From positions 2,976,001 to 3,040,000 of the forward strand of contig NW_027488370.1 in NCBI RefSeq assembly GCF_051014445.1: a stretch of 64,000 nt of DNA, read 5' to 3'. Below the pieces are notes generated by a model that saw nothing but the letters and a program-made list of their open reading frames with translations, was not told where the DNA came from and did not search any database. This stretch comes from Colletes latitarsis. Lineage: Eukaryota; Arthropoda; Insecta; Hymenoptera; Colletidae. Shown here piece by piece: positions 63,450-64,000 of the stretch (its first letter is position 1; the number at the start of each line of letters is the position of its first letter). Position numbers and translations under genes: made by a program.

Positions 63450-64000
63450 ATAACGCATGCTAGGTCTGGGTTACGTCTGTGATTTGCCCTCATCAGGGTC
63501 ATACTTTCGCAGTTTTAACATGCATGTTGACCTGATCGAGGGTTTTCTTTGCTTTGGATCACGTAGTAAAGTGGTACCACACTAAAACTGTCAATTAAAC
63601 CTGGTTTCGATCAATATTTTAGAGGATAACGCATGTTAGGTCTGGGATAGGTCTGGGATTAGCCCTCATCAGACTCATACTTTCGCACACTTCACATTCT
63701 CGTTGACAAGATCCTGGATCTTTTTCTGGTTTGGATCACGTAGTAATGTGGTACCACACTGAAACAGTCGATTAAACCTGGTTTCGATCAATATTTTTGA
63801 GGATAACGCATGTTAGGTCTGGGATAGGTCTGGGATTTGCCCTCATCAGGCTCATACTTTCCCTGTTTTAACATGCATGTTGACCTGATCGAGCGTTTTT
63901 TCTGCTTTGGAGCACGTAGTAAAGTGGTACCACAATAAAACGGTCAATTAAACCAGGTTTCGATCAATATTTTGGAGGATAACGCATGTTAGGAGTAGGT
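63450..64000 (+). repeat. Start of a block also present at 58,510-59,070
   Basis: The last 550 bases match 58,510-59,070 at an offset of 4,930 bp (28 monomers), with markers TTGACAAGATCCTGGATC, TTTCCCTGTTTTAAC, CGAGCGTTTT and TTAGGAGTAGG. The duplicated block continues beyond the window. Confidence 0.85.

Larger units (their letters stand above)
30627..64000 (+). repeat. Satellite array, right part (about 190 monomers, continues past the window)
   Basis: Same 176-bp satellite family and orientation as left of the retrotransposon, uninterrupted to the last base. Subtype composition drifts along the array. From about 45 kb onward new variants appear, such as a unit with TTAGGTCAAGG and ATTTTCGAGG, and a unit with TTAGGTCTATG followed by TTAGCCCTGGG. 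GAAGTACAAC units are frequent on the left but rare here until about 57 kb. No gene, RNA gene or second mobile element is visible. Register relative to the left part is kept once the element and one target-site copy (5,998 bp) are subtracted. Confidence 0.97.

Noticed and set aside
1..64000. CRISPR array
   Set aside because: The repeat is a continuous 176-bp satellite without unique spacers, and the content is eukaryotic.

Overview
The window is eukaryotic and almost certainly from an arthropod. Hymenoptera is my best guess, held with low confidence. It is one continuous head-to-tail satellite DNA array with a monomer of about 176 bp. A single GC-rich, near full-length non-LTR (LINE) retrotransposon of the R1 clade interrupts it. 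There are no tRNA, rRNA or CRISPR features and no host protein-coding genes. The arthropod reading rests on the R1-clade element and on TTAGG-type motifs inside every satellite unit.

Layout: 1-24,612 is satellite (about 140 monomers). 24,613-24,628 is the left copy of a 16-bp target-site duplication. 24,629-30,610 is the retrotransposon (5,982 bp, minus strand, poly(A) end on the left). 30,611-30,626 is the right target-site copy. 30,627-64,000 is satellite again (about 190 monomers) and runs off the window. All monomers have the same orientation. Their phase survives nearly everywhere: duplicated blocks lie 704, about 1,403, 1,761, 2,291, 2,469, 2,642, 3,171, 3,517, 4,930 and 7,576 bp apart, all close to whole multiples of 176. 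This is a nested higher-order repeat built by repeated segmental or unequal-exchange duplication.

The element reads on the minus strand: 5' UTR, ORF1 (gag-like, three CCHC zinc knuckles), a UAAUG stop/start overlap, ORF2 (APE-type endonuclease, reverse transcriptase, C-terminal CCHC finger), a hairpin-rich 3' UTR and a pure 24-nt poly(A). ORF1 would carry and bind the RNA. ORF2 would nick the target and copy the RNA by target-primed reverse transcription. As sequenced, ORF1 has one in-frame TAG and ORF2 has one frameshift just after the YADD motif, so this copy is probably not autonomous.

Most notable points: each monomer carries two tandem 11-bp units of the form TTAGGTCTGGG, which look like insect telomeric repeats. 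The retrotransposon insertion can be checked against an uninterrupted paralogous site at 38,887-38,902. The reverse transcriptase motif A is encoded inside a perfect 16-bp inverted repeat. Many monomers hold a 12- to 16-bp perfect dyad centred on GGTACC.
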